Part shown: piece after piece, positions 4,638-6,336 of the stretch
Layout: the number at the start of each line of letters is the position of its first letter
Position numbering within the stretch: the stretch's first letter is position 1
Source of the DNA: Bacteroidota bacterium
Lineage (GTDB): Bacteria; Bacteroidota; Bacteroidia; Cytophagales; Hymenobacteraceae
Length of the DNA: 6,336 nucleotides
Reading direction: 5' to 3'
NCBI GenBank assembly: GCA_023424725.1
Contig: JAFADQ010000163.1
Span: forward strand, 1 to 6,336
The notes under the pieces: generated by a model
Databases searched by the model: none
What the model was told of the DNA's origin: nothing
What the model saw: the letters and a program-made list of their open reading frames with translations, nothing else
Made by a program: the position numbers and the translations under genes

Positions 4638-6336
4638 CTAAACTATTCCCAACCGCATCTGCACCGTTGTAAGCACCTCAATGGCATCGGCGCCCATGTA
4701 TACAAAGCCGTCTACGCCAGACAAATTTGTGCCGGCCGGCAAATTGGCAGGGTTGCCGGCTACCATTATCAGGTTGCATTTGCCAATGGCTTTCAGGTTA
4801 GCGGCAATGGTATCCAGATATTGATGGTAATCTTCGTCGGCGGCGCAGAGCACTAATAAAGCACAGGCTTCTATTTCCTCCAGTTGCTCTATGTTTTCTT
4901 TTACATCTGTTCTGATAGCCTCGAAACCGGCCAGCGCAAAAAAGTCTTGCGCGAAATCGGCGCGGGCTTTGCGCATAGACGAGGCGCCGAATAAAACCAG
5001 GTTCGCTTTTGGTGTTTTGCCTTGTTGTTGCACATATTTTGCCATCCGCAGCCTTAGCAAATCGAAGGCTGAACTGGCGCGGTTACCGGCGGTTGCTTCT
5101 ACGTTTTCAAGCTCTTTTCCGGTAATATGTGTGGCAGGCGCGGCAAACTGGTTGGTGCCTGTTAATTGTTCTTTTCGTTTGGCTAAACCGGCTTTTTTGG
5201 CATCGCGGCTTTCTGCGATTTTAGTTTCTATCAGCCCGGTTTTTAGTGCCTGCAGGTAGCCCCCCTGCGTTTCTAATTCTGTAAATAACGCCCAGGCTTT
5301 TTCGGCCAGTTCTGCGGTAAGTTTTTCTATATAATAAGATCCGGCGGCGGCATCTATCGCATTCCCAAAATAAGATTCTTCTTTTAGTATGGTAGAAATG
5401 TTGCGGGCAATGCGGTTCGGAAAATCAGAAGATGTGCTGGTTTCGGAATCGTAAGGCAAAATGGTGAGATAATCGCAGCCGCCAATTATAGCCGCCATTG
5501 CCTCTGTGGTTGCCCGCAGAATATTAGTGTGCGGATCTAATAAAGTCTGGTGCCAGCTCGCCGAAACAGATTGTATAGTTAACGTTGCAGCCGCCTCCGG
5601 AGCTATATTATACGATTTTACTACTGCCGACCATAACAACCGCAGCGCGCGCAGCTTTGCAATCTCCATAAAATAATTGGTGCCCACAGCCATCCTGAAA
5701 CTGGCGCCCTGCAATACTTCTTCCGGCCCGTTTCCGGCTTCTGTTAGGCGGTGCGCGTACTCGGTGGCGGCGCTAAGCGTAAAGGCCAGCTCCTGCACCA
5801 AATTAGCGCCCTTGTTATAAAAAGCGGCGCCGTTTACGTTTATGGCTAGTAAATCAGAATTATTTTGGCCTTGCAGTAACAGTTGCTCCAATTCTGTTGT
5901 CTGATTACCGGAAGCAAGGTTTTCGGTTAGCGGATCGTAGAAAAACTGGCATTGCAGCTCTTCCTGCGGTATTTCTTTTTCTTCTAAGGCCTGCAAAAGG
6001 TTTTGGGCAAAGGCCAGCGAAGCAGAGGTTAAGTAAAATTGTACCGGGGTTTTGGTTAAATCTATCGCTTTAATCAATTCTTCTGCAGAAATATTTTTAG
6101 CAACATCAACCTTAAACTCCAGCGCGTCGGCGCCACCTGCAAGGGCCATTTTTGCCTTCGCCAGGGCAGAATCAGAGCCCTGTGCAGTATCTATAAGCGG
6201 TGCGTTAAACCATTGGTTGCGGGCGGTGTGTTTGCCTCTCGCATAAGGAAAAATGCCCGGCGCAGCCTCTGCAAATGGCAAAGCACCGGCATCTTCTGCA
6301 GTGTAAAAAGGTTTTGTGCGGATACCTTCGTAGGTG
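4638..6336 (-). CDS. mutA: Methylmalonyl-CoA mutase small (non-catalytic) subunit, 5'-truncated by window edge
   Basis: The reading frame is open to the window edge, and its first visible residues (TYEGIRTKPFYTAEDAGA) are typical internal small-subunit sequence. The TTG at 6281 is therefore not the start, and some tens of N-terminal residues lie outside. 565 codons are visible, ending in TAG at 4640-4638. The subunit partners MutB in the heterodimer and has a structural role. It keeps the barrel layout: PGIFPYARG near visible residue 26, TNYFMEIAKLRALRLLW near 219, FPNRIARNIS near 305 and AAAGSYYIE near 330. It has lost the active site: where MutB has SGYHMQEAGA, this protein has NVNGAAFYNKGAN (166-178) with no His. 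Its C-terminal cobalamin-like domain (443-565) has SSMRKAR in place of DxHxxG, so it should not bind B12. These losses are normal for MutA. It is upstream of mutB and probably co-transcribed. Confidence 0.95.
   Translation of the reverse strand, partial: TYEGIRTKPFYTAEDAGALPFAEAAPGIFPYARGKHTARNQWFNAPLIDTAQGSDSALAKAKMALAGGADALEFKVDVAKNISAEELIKAIDLTKTPVQFYLTSASLAFAQNLLQALEEKEIPQEELQCQFFYDPLTENLASGNQTTELEQLLLQGQNNSDLLAINVNGAAFYNKGANLVQELAFTLSAATEYAHRLTEAGNGPEEVLQGASFRMAVGTNYFMEIAKLRALRLLWSAVVKSYNIAPEAAATLTIQSVSASWHQTLLDPHTNILRATTEAMAAIIGGCDYLTILPYDSETSTSSDFPNRIARNISTILKEESYFGNAIDAAAGSYYIEKLTAELAEKAWALFTELETQGGYLQALKTGLIETKIAESRDAKKAGLAKRKEQLTGTNQFAAPATHITGKELENVEATAGNRASSAFDLLRLRMAKYVQQQGKTPKANLVLFGASSMRKARADFAQDFFALAGFEAIRTDVKENIEQLEEIEACALLVLCAADEDYHQYLDTIAANLKAIGKCNLIMVAGNPANLPAGTNLSGVDGFVYMGADAIEVLTTVQMRLGIV

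Noticed and set aside
4633..4640. Minus-strand TAGGTTTG, an exact match to the Bacteroidota -7 element TAnnTTTG, as a possible separate mutB promoter
   Set aside because: It overlaps the mutA stop codon and no TTG -33 element sits at the expected ~19-bp spacing. The only nearby TTG (4652-4650) is about 9 bp away. The match could be chance.
4578..4856. Plus-strand frame of 92 codons starting in repeat copy B
   Set aside because: It overlaps the conserved 3' end of mutA on the other strand and starts inside an A/T-rich repeat. No family features are visible.
4638..6336. Degenerate active site of MutA as evidence of a pseudogene
   Set aside because: Loss of the catalytic His and of DxHxxG is normal in the small subunit of heterodimeric methylmalonyl-CoA mutase. 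The frame is intact and both domains are preserved.

Overview
The window reads as chromosomal DNA of a member of the Bacteroidota, most likely a Cytophagales / Hymenobacteraceae-type organism. The evidence is the sequence character of RbfA and of both methylmalonyl-CoA mutase subunits, the lack of clear Shine-Dalgarno sequences (A/T-rich leaders instead), and intergenic spaces full of palindromic repeats. The genus is inference only. No RNA genes, CRISPR arrays, transposase genes or origins are visible.

Layout. Positions 1-153 hold no gene. They carry a large inverted repeat whose arms are tandem 7-bp units (TGCGTAN / CGCAATA). rbfA (154-540, minus) encodes ribosome-binding factor A. A 93-bp divergent gap separates it from a GTG-started polytopic membrane protein (634-2046, plus). 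That protein looks like a GT-C-type glycosyltransferase or related membrane enzyme and has no firm name. The convergent gap 2047-2212 is compact and structured: a classical stem plus T-run terminator for the membrane protein, a 16-bp A/T-flanked stem that can act as a bidirectional terminator, and a REP-like palindrome next to the end of mutB.

The right two thirds hold the two subunits of adenosylcobalamin-dependent methylmalonyl-CoA mutase on the minus strand. Transcription order is mutA (small subunit, 5' end cut off by the window edge, 4638-6336) then mutB (large catalytic subunit, 2213-4348). Together they form the heterodimer that interconverts succinyl-CoA and (R)-methylmalonyl-CoA, linking the TCA cycle to propionate metabolism. 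The large subunit keeps the catalytic and B12-binding residues; the small subunit has lost them.

The two genes are separated by an unusually long 289-bp spacer. It contains two ~65-bp degenerate direct repeats, each with an internal hairpin, one base pair of which is compensated between copies. Between them lie two short perfect hairpins that share a TTGGAA centre. This composite element inside a presumed operon is the most interesting structure in the window. The genes themselves are ordinary; the unusual content is in the non-coding gaps, three of which carry repeats of different types.
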